A stretch of 17,980 nucleotides of DNA from Draconibacterium orientale. GTDB lineage: Bacteria; Bacteroidota; Bacteroidia; Bacteroidales; JAADGE01. The notes below the pieces were generated by a model. The model was not told the origin of the DNA. It saw only the letters and a list, made by a program, of their open reading frames with translations, and did no database searches. Location of the stretch: assembly GCA_020718265.1 (NCBI GenBank), contig DYSM01000023.1:1-17980 (forward strand), given 5' to 3'. Below, piece after piece: positions 1 through 6,607 of the stretch; within the stretch, counting starts at the first letter, position 1, and each line of letters begins with the position of its first letter. A program made the translations under genes and the position numbers.

Positions 1-69
1 AATTTAACTTTACAAACTTTCAACTTTATGACTTTTTATACTGAACTCATTAATATTTATCGTAAAATT

Positions 70-100
70 TTTGGCTGATAAGAAAATTATTTATATTTTG
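70..100 (+). promoter_or_regulatory. Weak candidate promoter of the acyl-CoA dehydrogenase gene
   Basis: TTTG at 70-73 is followed after 18 bp by TATATTTT (92-99), which matches seven of the eight positions of the Bacteroidota -7 element TAnnTTTG. The spacing is close to the usual 19 bp. A start site near 107 would give only about ten nucleotides of leader before the ATG at 117. The surroundings are very AT-rich, so a chance match is quite possible. Confidence 0.3.
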
Positions 101-116
101 ATGCCAAATAATAATT

Positions 117-1262
117 ATGAATTTCGACTTAAACGAGGAGCAAATTTTGATTCGCAACATTGTTCGCGATTTTGCAGAGCGCGAAGTGAAACCGCTCGCT
201 AAGGAACAGGACGAACGCGGTCAATTTTCTGTCGATTTGACTCGTAAAATGGGTGAACTTGGCTTGTTCGGCATGTATTTGCCCGAAAAATACGGCGGTC
301 AGCATTCCGATATACTGTCGTATATTATTGCTGTTGAAGAACTTGCGCGGATTGATAGTTCGCAGGCAGCAACGCTCGCGGCACATAATTCGCTTGGCAT
401 CGGTCCGATTTATTATTACGGAAATGAAACTCAGAAGCAGAATTATTTGCCAAAACTTTGCACGGGAGATGCGCTTTGGGCGTTCGGATTGACGGAACCG
501 GATGCAGGTTCGGATTCTCGCGGCTCAAAAACAAACGCAAAACTTGAAAACAGAGAATGGGTCATTAACGGCTCTAAAATTTTCATAACAAACGGAGCTT
601 CAGCAGTTTCTGTAGGTGCAACGGTTCAAACCGTGAGCGGAAATATCGAAGGGAAAAAAGAGTTTTCTGCAATTATTGTCGAAAAAGGAACACCCGGATT
701 TTCACAAATTCAAATGCACGGAAAAATGATGTGGCGCGCATCCGACACCGCCGAGTTATATTTTGAAAATTGCCGAGTTCCTGAAGAAAATTTGCTTGGC
801 GTGCGTGGGCAAGGCTCTAAAATTATGCTTAGTACACTTGACAACGGCAGGCTTTCCATTGCTGCAATGGGCTTGGGATTAGCGCAAGGTGCGATGGAAT
901 TGGCTGTAAAATATGCCAAAGAGCGCAAACAATTTGGTAAACCAATTTCGACATTTCAGGCAATTTCGTTCAAAATTGCCGACATGGCAACAAAAGTTGA
1001 AACTGCGCGCAACCTATTATATAAGGCGTGTTGGTTGAAAGATTCCGGCAGAGCTTTCGGAAAAGAGGCTGCTATGGCTAAATATTATTGCTCCGAAATT
1101 GCTAAAAGTGTTGCCGATGATGCCGTTCAAATCCACGGCGGATACGGCTTGATGAAAGATTATGACATTGAGCGATTTTATAGAGACCAACGTCTTTTGC
1201 AAATCGGCGAAGGCACGTCCGAAATTCAAAAAATGGTTATCGCTCGAAAAATTTTAGAATAA
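117..1262 (+). CDS. Acyl-CoA dehydrogenase (short-chain/butyryl-CoA type)
   Basis: A 381-residue FAD-dependent acyl-CoA dehydrogenase, which introduces the alpha-beta double bond in fatty or branched acyl-CoA and passes electrons to electron-transfer flavoprotein. The full family layout is present: an N-terminal helical domain (about 1-120), a beta domain with LTEPDAGSD (125-133) and NGSKIFITNG (151-160), and a C-terminal helical domain with ERKQFGKPI (269-277) and QIHGGYG (338-344). Glu365 in GEGTSEIQ sits where the catalytic base of short- and medium-chain enzymes lies. The length is normal for the family. It is a soluble cytoplasmic enzyme with no signal peptide. No etf or other beta-oxidation gene is adjacent, so the substrate chain length is inferred only from general resemblance to butyryl-CoA dehydrogenases. 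The ATG at 117 gives the standard N-terminus and has no Shine-Dalgarno sequence. Confidence 0.93.
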   Translation: MNFDLNEEQILIRNIVRDFAEREVKPLAKEQDERGQFSVDLTRKMGELGLFGMYLPEKYGGQHSDILSYIIAVEELARIDSSQAATLAAHNSLGIGPIYYYGNETQKQNYLPKLCTGDALWAFGLTEPDAGSDSRGSKTNAKLENREWVINGSKIFITNGASAVSVGATVQTVSGNIEGKKEFSAIIVEKGTPGFSQIQMHGKMMWRASDTAELYFENCRVPEENLLGVRGQGSKIMLSTLDNGRLSIAAMGLGLAQGAMELAVKYAKERKQFGKPISTFQAISFKIADMATKVETARNLLYKACWLKDSGRAFGKEAAMAKYYCSEIAKSVADDAVQIHGGYGLMKDYDIERFYRDQRLLQIGEGTSEIQKMVIARKILE

Positions 1263-1294
1263 ATATTAAATTTTTAGTGATATACTGAAAATAA

Positions 1295-1325
1295 TTTGTT
1301 ATTTTTATACTTATTAGTAATTTTG
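1295..1325 (+). promoter_or_regulatory. Bacteroidota-type promoter of rpsU-xerC-hpf
   Basis: TTTG (1295-1298), a 19-bp spacer and TAATTTTG (1318-1325) match the Bacteroidota housekeeping promoter TTTG-N19-TAnnTTTG exactly. Transcription would begin around 1331, giving a leader of about 29 nt before the rpsU ATG at 1360. It lies in the gap after the acyl-CoA dehydrogenase gene, so the rpsU group appears to be its own transcription unit. Confidence 0.65.
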
Positions 1326-1359
1326 TAGTCCTGAATTTTTTTAATAAAATAGACAAATA

Positions 1360-1557
1360 ATGATTAAAATTCCTGTAAAAGAAGGCGAAAGCATCGAAAG
1401 GGCTTTAAAACGTTTCAAACGTAAATACGAACGCACCGGCGTGCTGAAAGAAATGAGATCGCGTCAAGCGTTCACGAAACCGTCTGTTGAACGTCGTGCG
1501 GAAATTATCAAAGCACGTTACGTGCAAGGTTTGCGTCAAGAAGACAGCGAAGCATAG
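1360..1557 (+). CDS. rpsU: Ribosomal protein bS21
   Basis: This 65-residue basic protein has the bS21 pattern: an IPVKEGE start, the conserved ERALKRFKRKYERTG segment (13-27) and an Arg/Lys-rich tail. It sits on the 30S platform near the 3' end of 16S rRNA. In Bacteroidota, bS21 is known to help hide the anti-Shine-Dalgarno sequence, which fits the lack of Shine-Dalgarno sites in this window. Some relatives carry a strong Shine-Dalgarno sequence on rpsU for autoregulation. None is visible here: the bases before the ATG read AATAGACAAATA. The gene opens a group with xerC (27-bp gap) and hpf, an order common in Bacteroidota. Confidence 0.95.
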   Translation: MIKIPVKEGESIERALKRFKRKYERTGVLKEMRSRQAFTKPSVERRAEIIKARYVQGLRQEDSEA

Positions 1558-1584
1558 CATAAGCCGTTTTTTTTCGGTAACATA

Positions 1585-2466
1585 ATGAATATCAGTGATT
1601 TTTTAACACATATAGAAGCAAATAAAGGCTACTCAAAGCACACTGTTTCGGCGTATTCCGCTGATTTAAGGCAGTTTGAGGAATTTTGTGAGCAAAACAC
1701 AAATTCAGAATCTGCTGAGATTGATGCAAAAAAAATCCGCAGTTGGGTTGCAAAACTATCCGACACCGGATTGGAACCGTCAAGTATCAACAGAAAAATA
1801 ACAGCCGTTCGCTCTTATGTTCGATTTCTTAGCAGAAGTAATCCTCAGCAACCCGGTGAAGCTGACAAAATAAGCAGGTTAAAAACATCGAAAAAATTAC
1901 CGATATTCATTTCCGAAAAAGAAATGACTTCTCTCGTTGACGGATTTGTCTTTGCAAACGATTTTATCGGATGTCGAGACAAGCTCATAGTAGAGCTGTT
2001 ATACTGTACCGGAGTGCGTCGAAGTGAGTTAATATCTCTCAAAATAAATGATATAGACTCAATGCTATGCCAAGTAAAGGTCTTGGGTAAACGTAATAAA
2101 GAACGAATAGTCCCGTTCCCCAAAAATGTATTAAAGAGTTATTATTTTTATCTTGACGAACGAAATAAGATAGAAACAACGTCAAATGCACTTTTTGTTA
2201 CCGAGCATGGTTCGCCTATTTATGCAAATTTAGTTTATCGAACTGTAACAAAATATGCAGAGTATGTTTCAAAGGAACAAAAACGCAGCCCTCATATATT
2301 GCGACATAGTTACGCAACGCATTTATTGAATTCCGGTGCAGACATAAATGCAGTCAAAGAGTTGTTAGGACATTCGAGCCTTGCAGCAACGCAAGTTTAT
2401 ACACACAACACATACGAAAAAATAGTAAAAGTTTATAACCAAGCTCATCCCAGAGCGAAAAAATAA
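1585..2466 (+). CDS. xerC: Tyrosine recombinase, XerC type
   Basis: A 293-residue site-specific recombinase of the tyrosine (phage integrase) family. It has an N-terminal SAM-like core-binding domain (about 1-85) and a C-terminal catalytic domain (about 105-285). All catalytic positions are visible: Arg145 in CTGVRRSEL, Lys169 in LGKRNKER, His237 and Arg240 in PHILRHSYATH, His263 in LLGHSS and the nucleophile Tyr272 in QVYTH. The compact size and lack of extra domains suit a chromosomal Xer protein that resolves chromosome dimers at dif, not a mobile-element integrase. Its place between rpsU and hpf in a conserved housekeeping group supports this. XerC versus XerD cannot be settled from one sequence. 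No dif-like site was recognised nearby. Confidence 0.88.
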   Translation: MNISDFLTHIEANKGYSKHTVSAYSADLRQFEEFCEQNTNSESAEIDAKKIRSWVAKLSDTGLEPSSINRKITAVRSYVRFLSRSNPQQPGEADKISRLKTSKKLPIFISEKEMTSLVDGFVFANDFIGCRDKLIVELLYCTGVRRSELISLKINDIDSMLCQVKVLGKRNKERIVPFPKNVLKSYYFYLDERNKIETTSNALFVTEHGSPIYANLVYRTVTKYAEYVSKEQKRSPHILRHSYATHLLNSGADINAVKELLGHSSLAATQVYTHNTYEKIVKVYNQAHPRAKK

Positions 2467-2473
2467 TAACACC

Positions 2474-2773
2474 ATGGACATAAAAGTGAATACCGTTCAT
2501 TTCGATGCCGACAAGAAATTGCTCGAATTCGTGGAAAAAAAAGTAGTAAAGTTAGCTTCCGGCGTCGAGGGCGTTGTCGGAGCAGAGGTTCATTTGACAT
2601 ACGATGCTTCAAAACCGAAGCATACGGAAAACAAATCGGCAAAAATAAAGTTGGAAGTACCCGGAAACGATTTATTTGCAGAAAAAGAAGCAACCACCTT
2701 TGAAGAGGCTGTGGATTTGACAGTTGACGCGTTAAAGAAGCAGGCGGAAAAATACAAATCGAAAGAGAAGTAA
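2474..2773 (+). CDS. hpf: Ribosome hibernation-promoting factor, short form
   Basis: A 99-residue HPF/RaiA (YfiA) family protein, which binds the 30S decoding centre in stationary phase and silences the ribosome. The family fold is evident: a first strand with VNTVHFDADKKLLEFVEKKV, acidic and hydrophobic strands in the middle (VVGAEVHLTYDAS), and a C-terminal helix (FEEAVDLTVDALKKQAEKY). It ends at about 99 residues, so it lacks the C-terminal dimerisation domain of long HPF. It starts 7 bp after xerC stops and is probably translated from the rpsU transcript. The stop is followed by an A-rich run and then by the tRNA-tuf promoter. RaiA is an equally valid family name. Confidence 0.88.
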   Translation: MDIKVNTVHFDADKKLLEFVEKKVVKLASGVEGVVGAEVHLTYDASKPKHTENKSAKIKLEVPGNDLFAEKEATTFEEAVDLTVDALKKQAEKYKSKEK

Positions 2774-2801
2774 AAAAAAAATAAAAAAAAGTTCAAAAGA
2801 A

Positions 2802-2833
2802 TTTGGAAGCAAAGAAAATTTTCCATACATTTG
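2802..2833 (+). promoter_or_regulatory. Strong candidate promoter of the tRNA-tuf-rpoBC transcription unit
   Basis: TTTG (2802-2805), a 20-bp spacer and TACATTTG (2826-2833) match the Bacteroidota consensus with a perfect TAnnTTTG element. The predicted start, near 2840, lies about 48 nt before the first tRNA. No equally good match was noticed in the gaps between genes downstream, so this may be the main promoter for everything to the rpoC terminator. Confidence 0.65.
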
Positions 2834-2849
2834 CACTCCGAATTTAGAA

Positions 2850-2869
2850 CGTTGAAAACAGCGTTGAAA
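2850..2869 (+). repeat. Paired CGTTGAAA in the tRNA operon leader
   Basis: CGTTGAAA occurs at 2850-2857 and 2862-2869, 12 bp apart, just after the predicted start site and before the first mature tRNA. It could be part of the trimmed tRNA leader or a protein site. With only two copies, chance is possible. Confidence 0.35.
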
Positions 2870-2887
2870 GTACATAAAAATTTTGTT

Positions 2888-2961
2888 GCCGGTGTAGCTC
2901 AGTTGGCCAGAGCAGCTGATTTGTAATCAGCTGGTCGGCGGTTCGAATCCGTCCACCGGCT
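2888..2961 (+). tRNA. tRNA-Thr (anticodon UGU)
   Basis: A complete 74-nt cloverleaf. The acceptor arms GCCGGTG and CACCGGC pair fully, the D stem is GCTC/GAGC, and the anticodon stem GCTGA/TCAGC closes the loop TTTGTAA with anticodon TGT. The T arm is GGCGG-TTCGAAT-CCGTC. The discriminator base is T and CCA is not encoded, so it must be added after transcription. First of four tRNAs before tuf. Confidence 0.97.
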
Positions 2962-2973
2962 CAACGTATTCAA

Positions 2974-3055
2974 GGGGGGATTCCAGAGCGGCCAAATGGG
3001 GCAGACTGTAAATCTGTTGTCTTCGACTTCGGAGGTTCGAATCCTCCTCCCCCCA
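2974..3055 (+). tRNA. tRNA-Tyr (anticodon GUA)
   Basis: An 82-nt class II tRNA. The acceptor arms GGGGGGA and TCCCCCC pair fully, the anticodon loop CTGTAAA carries GTA, and a long variable arm contains the small stem GTC-TTC-GAC. The T arm is GGAGG-TTCGAAT-CCTCC. The discriminator base is A, and CCA is not encoded. Confidence 0.97.
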
Positions 3056-3068
3056 CAAATACACACAA

Positions 3069-3141
3069 GCGGGAGTAGCTCAGTTGGTAGAGCGGAAGCC
3101 TTCCAAGCTTCAGGTCGCGGGTTCGAACCTCGTCTCCCGCT
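3069..3141 (+). tRNA. tRNA-Gly (anticodon UCC)
   Basis: A 73-nt cloverleaf with acceptor GCGGGAG/CTCCCGC, anticodon stem GAAGC/GCTTC closing the loop CTTCCAA (anticodon TCC), and a T stem GCGGG/CTCGT with G-U pairs. The discriminator base is T and CCA is not encoded. It lies 13 bp after tRNA-Tyr. Confidence 0.97.
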
Positions 3142-3147
3142 CTTAAA

Positions 3148-3219
<72 letters not shown>

Positions 3220-3270
3220 CAGCTCGTTGTAATATCAGACTTTAAACTATTTTAATAATAAATATCAATC

Positions 3271-4458
3271 ATGGCAAAAGAAAAATTTTCAAGGACCAAG
3301 CCGCACGTCAATATTGGTACCATTGGCCACGTTGACCATGGTAAGACCACTTTGACCGCTGCTATCACCTTAGTTTTGAGCAAAAAAGGCTTATCAGAGG
3401 TTAAAACCTTCGACTCAATCGATAACGCACCGGAAGAAAGAGAAAGAGGTATCACCATCAATACAGCACACGTAGAATACCAAACAGAAAAACGTCACTA
3501 CGCTCACGTTGACTGTCCCGGACACGCCGACTATGTTAAGAACATGGTAACAGGTGCCGCTCAAATGGACGGTGCTATCTTGGTTGTAGCAGGTACAGAC
3601 GGACCTATGCCGCAAACACGAGAACACGTTCTTCTTGCTCGCCAAGTAAATGTTCCGAAAATGGTTGTGTTCGTAAATAAAGTTGACATTGTAGATGACC
3701 CGGAATTATTAGAACTTGTCGAAATGGAGTTGCGCGAGCTTCTTAGCTTCTACAAATACGATGGAGACAATACTCCAATCATCATGGGATCTGCTCTGGG
3801 TGCTCTTAACGGAGAGGCTCAATGGGAAGAAAAATTGATGGAACTCATGGATGCTGTTGATACTTGGATTCCGCTTCCTCCTCGTGATGTTGACAAACCG
3901 TTCTTGATGCCGGTTGAAGATGTATTCTCAATTACAGGTCGCGGTACTGTTGCAACAGGCCGTATCGAAACAGGTCTGATACACACAGGAGACCCTGTTG
4001 AAATTATAGGTTTACAAACAGAGAAACTCACTTCTACTGTAACAGGTGTTGAGATGTTCCGCAAAATACTTGACGACGGACAAGCAGGAGATAACGTGGG
4101 CTTATTGTTACGCGGTATTGACAAGGCTGCTATAAAACGTGGTATGGTTATTGCAAAACCCGGTTCTGTAAAACCGCACCAAAAGATTAAAGCAGAGGTT
4201 TATATCCTGAAGAAAGAAGAAGGCGGACGTCATACCCCATTCCATGACAACTATCGTCCTCAATTCTATTTGAGAACTTTGGACGTTACAGGCGAAATTC
4301 ACTTGCCGGCAGGAACTGAGATGGTAATGCCCGGTGACAACTTAACTATACAAGTTGATTTAATCTACCCTGTTGCAATGACTCAAGGCTTACGTTTTGC
4401 AATACGCGAAGGCGGCAGAACTGTTGGAGCCGGACAAGTTACTGAAATACTTGATTAA
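3271..4458 (+). CDS. tuf: Elongation factor EF-Tu
   Basis: This 395-residue GTPase carries aminoacyl-tRNA to the ribosomal A site. The G domain (about 1-200) shows GHVDHGKT (19-26), the switch I threonine in GITINT (Thr62), DCPGH (81-85) and NKVD (136-139). Beta-barrel domains 2 and 3 follow, with the conserved PQFYLRT and the terminal GGRTVGAG. The length is standard. The first methionine gives the universal MAKEKF-type start, and its leader (TAATAAATATCAATC) has no Shine-Dalgarno sequence. It follows four tRNA genes and precedes tRNA-Trp. A single transcript would therefore carry EF-Tu together with some of its own tRNA ligands. A hairpin after the stop may limit readthrough into secE. Confidence 0.98.
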   Translation: MAKEKFSRTKPHVNIGTIGHVDHGKTTLTAAITLVLSKKGLSEVKTFDSIDNAPEERERGITINTAHVEYQTEKRHYAHVDCPGHADYVKNMVTGAAQMDGAILVVAGTDGPMPQTREHVLLARQVNVPKMVVFVNKVDIVDDPELLELVEMELRELLSFYKYDGDNTPIIMGSALGALNGEAQWEEKLMELMDAVDTWIPLPPRDVDKPFLMPVEDVFSITGRGTVATGRIETGLIHTGDPVEIIGLQTEKLTSTVTGVEMFRKILDDGQAGDNVGLLLRGIDKAAIKRGMVIAKPGSVKPHQKIKAEVYILKKEEGGRHTPFHDNYRPQFYLRTLDVTGEIHLPAGTEMVMPGDNLTIQVDLIYPVAMTQGLRFAIREGGRTVGAGQVTEILD

Positions 4459-4479
4459 TATAAAAGAAATAGACTTTAC

Positions 4480-4508
4480 AATTCGGTGGGTTTGGGGCTT
4501 ACCGAATT
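4480..4508 (+). terminator. Hairpin between tuf and tRNA-Trp (partial terminator or processing site)
   Basis: AATTCGGT (4480-4487) pairs perfectly with ACCGAATT (4501-4508). Inner GGG/CTT pairs, two of them G-U, extend the stem to about 11 bp around the loop TTTGGGG. It is followed by TGTTTTG, a broken T-run, so termination would be incomplete. It may lower expression downstream of tuf or protect the tuf mRNA 3' end. Confidence 0.6.
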
Positions 4509-4524
4509 TGTTTTGTCGAAACAC

Positions 4525-4597
4525 ACGGGTGTAGCTCAATTGGTAGAGTAGTGGTCTCCAAAACCATTGGTCGGGGGTTCGAGTCCCTCCTCCCGTG
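4525..4597 (+). tRNA. tRNA-Trp (anticodon CCA)
   Basis: A 73-nt cloverleaf with anticodon stem GTGGT/ACCAT, loop CTCCAAA (anticodon CCA), T arm GGGGG-TTCGAGT-CCCTC and discriminator G73, as expected for tRNA-Trp. The acceptor halves ACGGGTG and CTCCCGT pair except for T6 opposite T67. CCA is not encoded. The secE start codon lies 15 nt downstream. Confidence 0.95.
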
Positions 4598-4612
4598 CAA
4601 AATATATCAGAA

Positions 4613-4804
4613 ATGAAACTCAAAACGTATCTTAAAGAATCCTATACTGAGCTTGTAGAAAAGGTCAGTTGGCCAACATGGTCTGAGTTACAATCAAGTG
4701 CAATTATTGTGATGGTAACTTCGTTTATCATAGCTCTGGTGGTCTATGTAATGGATACTTTTTTTAGTTTTACGATGACTAAAATTTATGAATTGTTTGC
4801 GTAA
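4613..4804 (+). CDS. secE: Preprotein translocase subunit SecE
   Basis: A 63-residue minimal SecE, the small clamp-like subunit of the SecYEG channel in the inner membrane. An amphipathic N-terminal helix contains the hallmark KVSWPTWSEL (about 18-27). It leads into a single membrane span (about 29-52, IIVMVTSFIIALVVYVMDTFF) and a short tail. An in-frame GTG at 4595 would lie inside tRNA-Trp, so the ATG at 4613 is chosen; it gives the usual MKLKTYLKESY start. The gene lies between tRNA-Trp and nusG, the conserved secE-nusG pairing, with only 9 bp to nusG. Confidence 0.95.
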   Translation: MKLKTYLKESYTELVEKVSWPTWSELQSSAIIVMVTSFIIALVVYVMDTFFSFTMTKIYELFA

Positions 4805-4813
4805 TAGTTGGTC

Positions 4814-5383
4814 ATGAGTGAAGAACTGAAAGAAAATACCTCCTTAGAAAAAAAATGGTACGTCTTACGAGCAATCGGAGGTAAAGAAAAAAAGGTCAAG
4901 GAGTATATCGAAAACGAGATAAATCGCTTAAAATTAAGCGATTATATTGCGCAAGTGATTATACCGACAGAGAAAGTTTACCAAGTGCGAAACGGAAAGA
5001 AAATTAGCAAAGAACGCAATTTTTATCCCGGTTACGTGATTATCGAAGCAGTGTTGACCGGAGAAATACCGCATATTTTACAAAATGTACCGAATGTTAT
5101 CAGTTTCCTTGGCGAAACTAAAAAAGGAGAACCTGTTCCGTTACGCAAATCAGAAGTCAACAGAATACTCGGACGAGTTGATGAATTGGCTGAAAGCGGA
5201 GAGGCAATCTCTGTTCCGTTCCACCCCGGAGAAAATGTAAATGTTACCGACGGACCTTTCAACGGTTTTACCGGAACGGTAGAAGAGGTAAACGATGAAA
5301 AAAGAAAGCTCAAAGTTATGGTTAAAATCTTCGGACGAAAAACCTTGGTTGAGCTGAGTTTTATGCAAGTAGAAAAAGAATAG
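4814..5383 (+). CDS. nusG: Transcription termination/antitermination factor NusG
   Basis: A 189-residue NusG, which binds the RNA polymerase clamp during elongation and links it to ribosomal S10 or Rho. The NGN domain (about 14-115) starts at KKWYVLRAIGGKEKKV and contains RNFYPGYVII. The KOW domain (about 135-188) shows FHPGENVNVTDGPFNGFTG and the terminal KTLVELSFMQVEK. The ATG at 4814 is preferred over an in-frame TTG two codons upstream because it is a standard start and gives a 9-bp spacing from secE. There is no lineage-specific insertion, and it is the housekeeping NusG rather than a UpxY-like paralogue, judging by its place before rplK. Confidence 0.96.
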   Translation: MSEELKENTSLEKKWYVLRAIGGKEKKVKEYIENEINRLKLSDYIAQVIIPTEKVYQVRNGKKISKERNFYPGYVIIEAVLTGEIPHILQNVPNVISFLGETKKGEPVPLRKSEVNRILGRVDELAESGEAISVPFHPGENVNVTDGPFNGFTGTVEEVNDEKRKLKVMVKIFGRKTLVELSFMQVEKE

Positions 5384-5435
5384 CTGTTACGTTTTATATA
5401 ATGCTTCCAAAAATCGCTATTAAACGAATTATACA

Positions 5436-5879
5436 ATGGCAAAAGAAATACTAAAAGTAGTTAAGCTACAAGTCAAGGGAGGAGCCGCAAACCCGTCGCC
5501 ACCAATTGGTCCTGCACTTGGTTCTGCCGGTGTGAACATTATGGAATTCTGTAAGCAGTTCAACGCCAGAACACAAGATAGTGTTGGTAAGATTATTCCG
5601 GTTGAGATTAAGGTTTACAAGGACAAATCGTTTGATTTTGTTACAAAAACTTCGCCTGCCGCGGTACAATTATTAGCAGTTGCAAAATTAAAATCGGGTT
5701 CAGGAGAACCGAACCGAAAGAAAGTCGGAACGGTAACATGGGCACAGGTTAAAGAAATTGCAGAAGACAAAATGAAAGATTTAAACTCTTTTACAATTGA
5801 GTCTGCTGTTAGTATGGTTGCCGGCACAGCGCGCAGTATGGGTCTCAAAGTTGAAGGACAAAATCCCTTTCAAGGTTAA
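5436..5879 (+). CDS. rplK: Ribosomal protein uL11
   Basis: A 147-residue L11 that binds 23S rRNA in the GTPase-associated centre at the stalk base. The N-terminal domain has the proline-rich switch PSPPIGPALGSAGVN (20-34) contacted by release factors, EF-G and thiopeptides. The C-terminal rRNA-binding domain (about 75-145) ends in the conserved GTARSMGLKVEG. It follows nusG after 52 bp and precedes rplA by 20 bp, the classic L11 operon order. The intervening 52 bp shows no clear L1-binding mimic, but a 17-codon reading frame overlaps the rplK start. Confidence 0.97.
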   Translation: MAKEILKVVKLQVKGGAANPSPPIGPALGSAGVNIMEFCKQFNARTQDSVGKIIPVEIKVYKDKSFDFVTKTSPAAVQLLAVAKLKSGSGEPNRKKVGTVTWAQVKEIAEDKMKDLNSFTIESAVSMVAGTARSMGLKVEGQNPFQG

Positions 5880-5899
5880 ATATTAATTTATCGGAAAAC

Positions 5900-6598
5900 A
5901 TGGCAAGAATTACAAAAAATAGAAAAAAAGCCTTAGGAAAGATTGATGCCGATAAGCAATATACTCTATCAGAAGCTGCAAAGTTGGTAAAGGAAATCAC
6001 GATGACTAAATTCGATTCCTCTGTGGATATCGATGTAAGTTTGGGCGTGGATCCTCGTAAAGCAGATCAAATGGTTCGCGGTACGGTATCTTTACCACAC
6101 GGAACAGGAAAAGATGTAAGAGTGTTGGTCTTGTGTACACCTGATAAAGAGGAAGAAGCAAGGAATGCAGGAGCCGACCACGTTGGACTTGATGAATACA
6201 TTGAGAAAATCAAGGGCGGTTGGACAGATGTAGATGTTGTGATTGCAATGCCTTCAGTGATGGGAAAACTTGGTCCGCTTGGTCGAATACTCGGTCCGCG
6301 CGGTTTGATGCCAAACCCAAAAGTCGGAACGGTTACAAATAACGTTGGATCAACAGTTACCGAAGTAAAACAAGGTAAAATAGATTTCAAAGTTGATAAA
6401 TTTGGTATTGTGCACACCGGAGTTGGGAAAGTTTCTTTCGATGCGGATAAAATTATTGAAAATGCAAGAGAATTCTTACAAACAATAAATAAGTTAAAAC
6501 CATCAGCAGCAAAAGGAACTTATATGAAGAGTATTTACCTTTCATCTACGATGAGTCCCGGTATACGAATAGATGTAAAATCAATAACAGCTGAATAG
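5900..6598 (+). CDS. rplA: Ribosomal protein uL1
   Basis: A 232-residue L1, part of the mobile L1 stalk that guides deacylated tRNA from the E site. It contains the family signature around GRILGPRGLMPNPKVGT and the two-domain arrangement, with the N- and C-terminal segments forming domain I. In many bacteria L1 represses its own rplKA message; no matching leader structure was recognised here. The gene ends 9 bp before rplJ, leaving no room for the separate L10 leader found upstream of rplJ in E. coli. Confidence 0.97.
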   Translation: MARITKNRKKALGKIDADKQYTLSEAAKLVKEITMTKFDSSVDIDVSLGVDPRKADQMVRGTVSLPHGTGKDVRVLVLCTPDKEEEARNAGADHVGLDEYIEKIKGGWTDVDVVIAMPSVMGKLGPLGRILGPRGLMPNPKVGTVTNNVGSTVTEVKQGKIDFKVDKFGIVHTGVGKVSFDADKIIENAREFLQTINKLKPSAAKGTYMKSIYLSSTMSPGIRIDVKSITAE

Positions 6599-6607
6599 TT
6601 ACCAGAT

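Noticed and set aside
1..78. Open frame from the left edge to a TGA at 76-78, possibly the end of an upstream gene
   Set aside because: Only 25 codons are visible, they are low-complexity and match no family I know. The ACTTT words there fit AT-rich non-coding DNA equally well.
1564..1577. CCG-T8-CGG between rpsU and xerC as a terminator
   Set aside because: The stem has only three pairs and the T-run is in the loop, so it cannot act as an intrinsic terminator.
1585..2466. The tyrosine recombinase as a marker of an integrated element
   Set aside because: The neighbours are housekeeping genes in a conserved order, the protein has Xer size and motifs, and no attachment-site repeats flank it.
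4390..4623. Minus-strand frame across the end of tuf and tRNA-Trp
   Set aside because: It covers the tuf 3' end and the tRNA in antisense, and its sequence is the translated reverse of tRNA-Trp.
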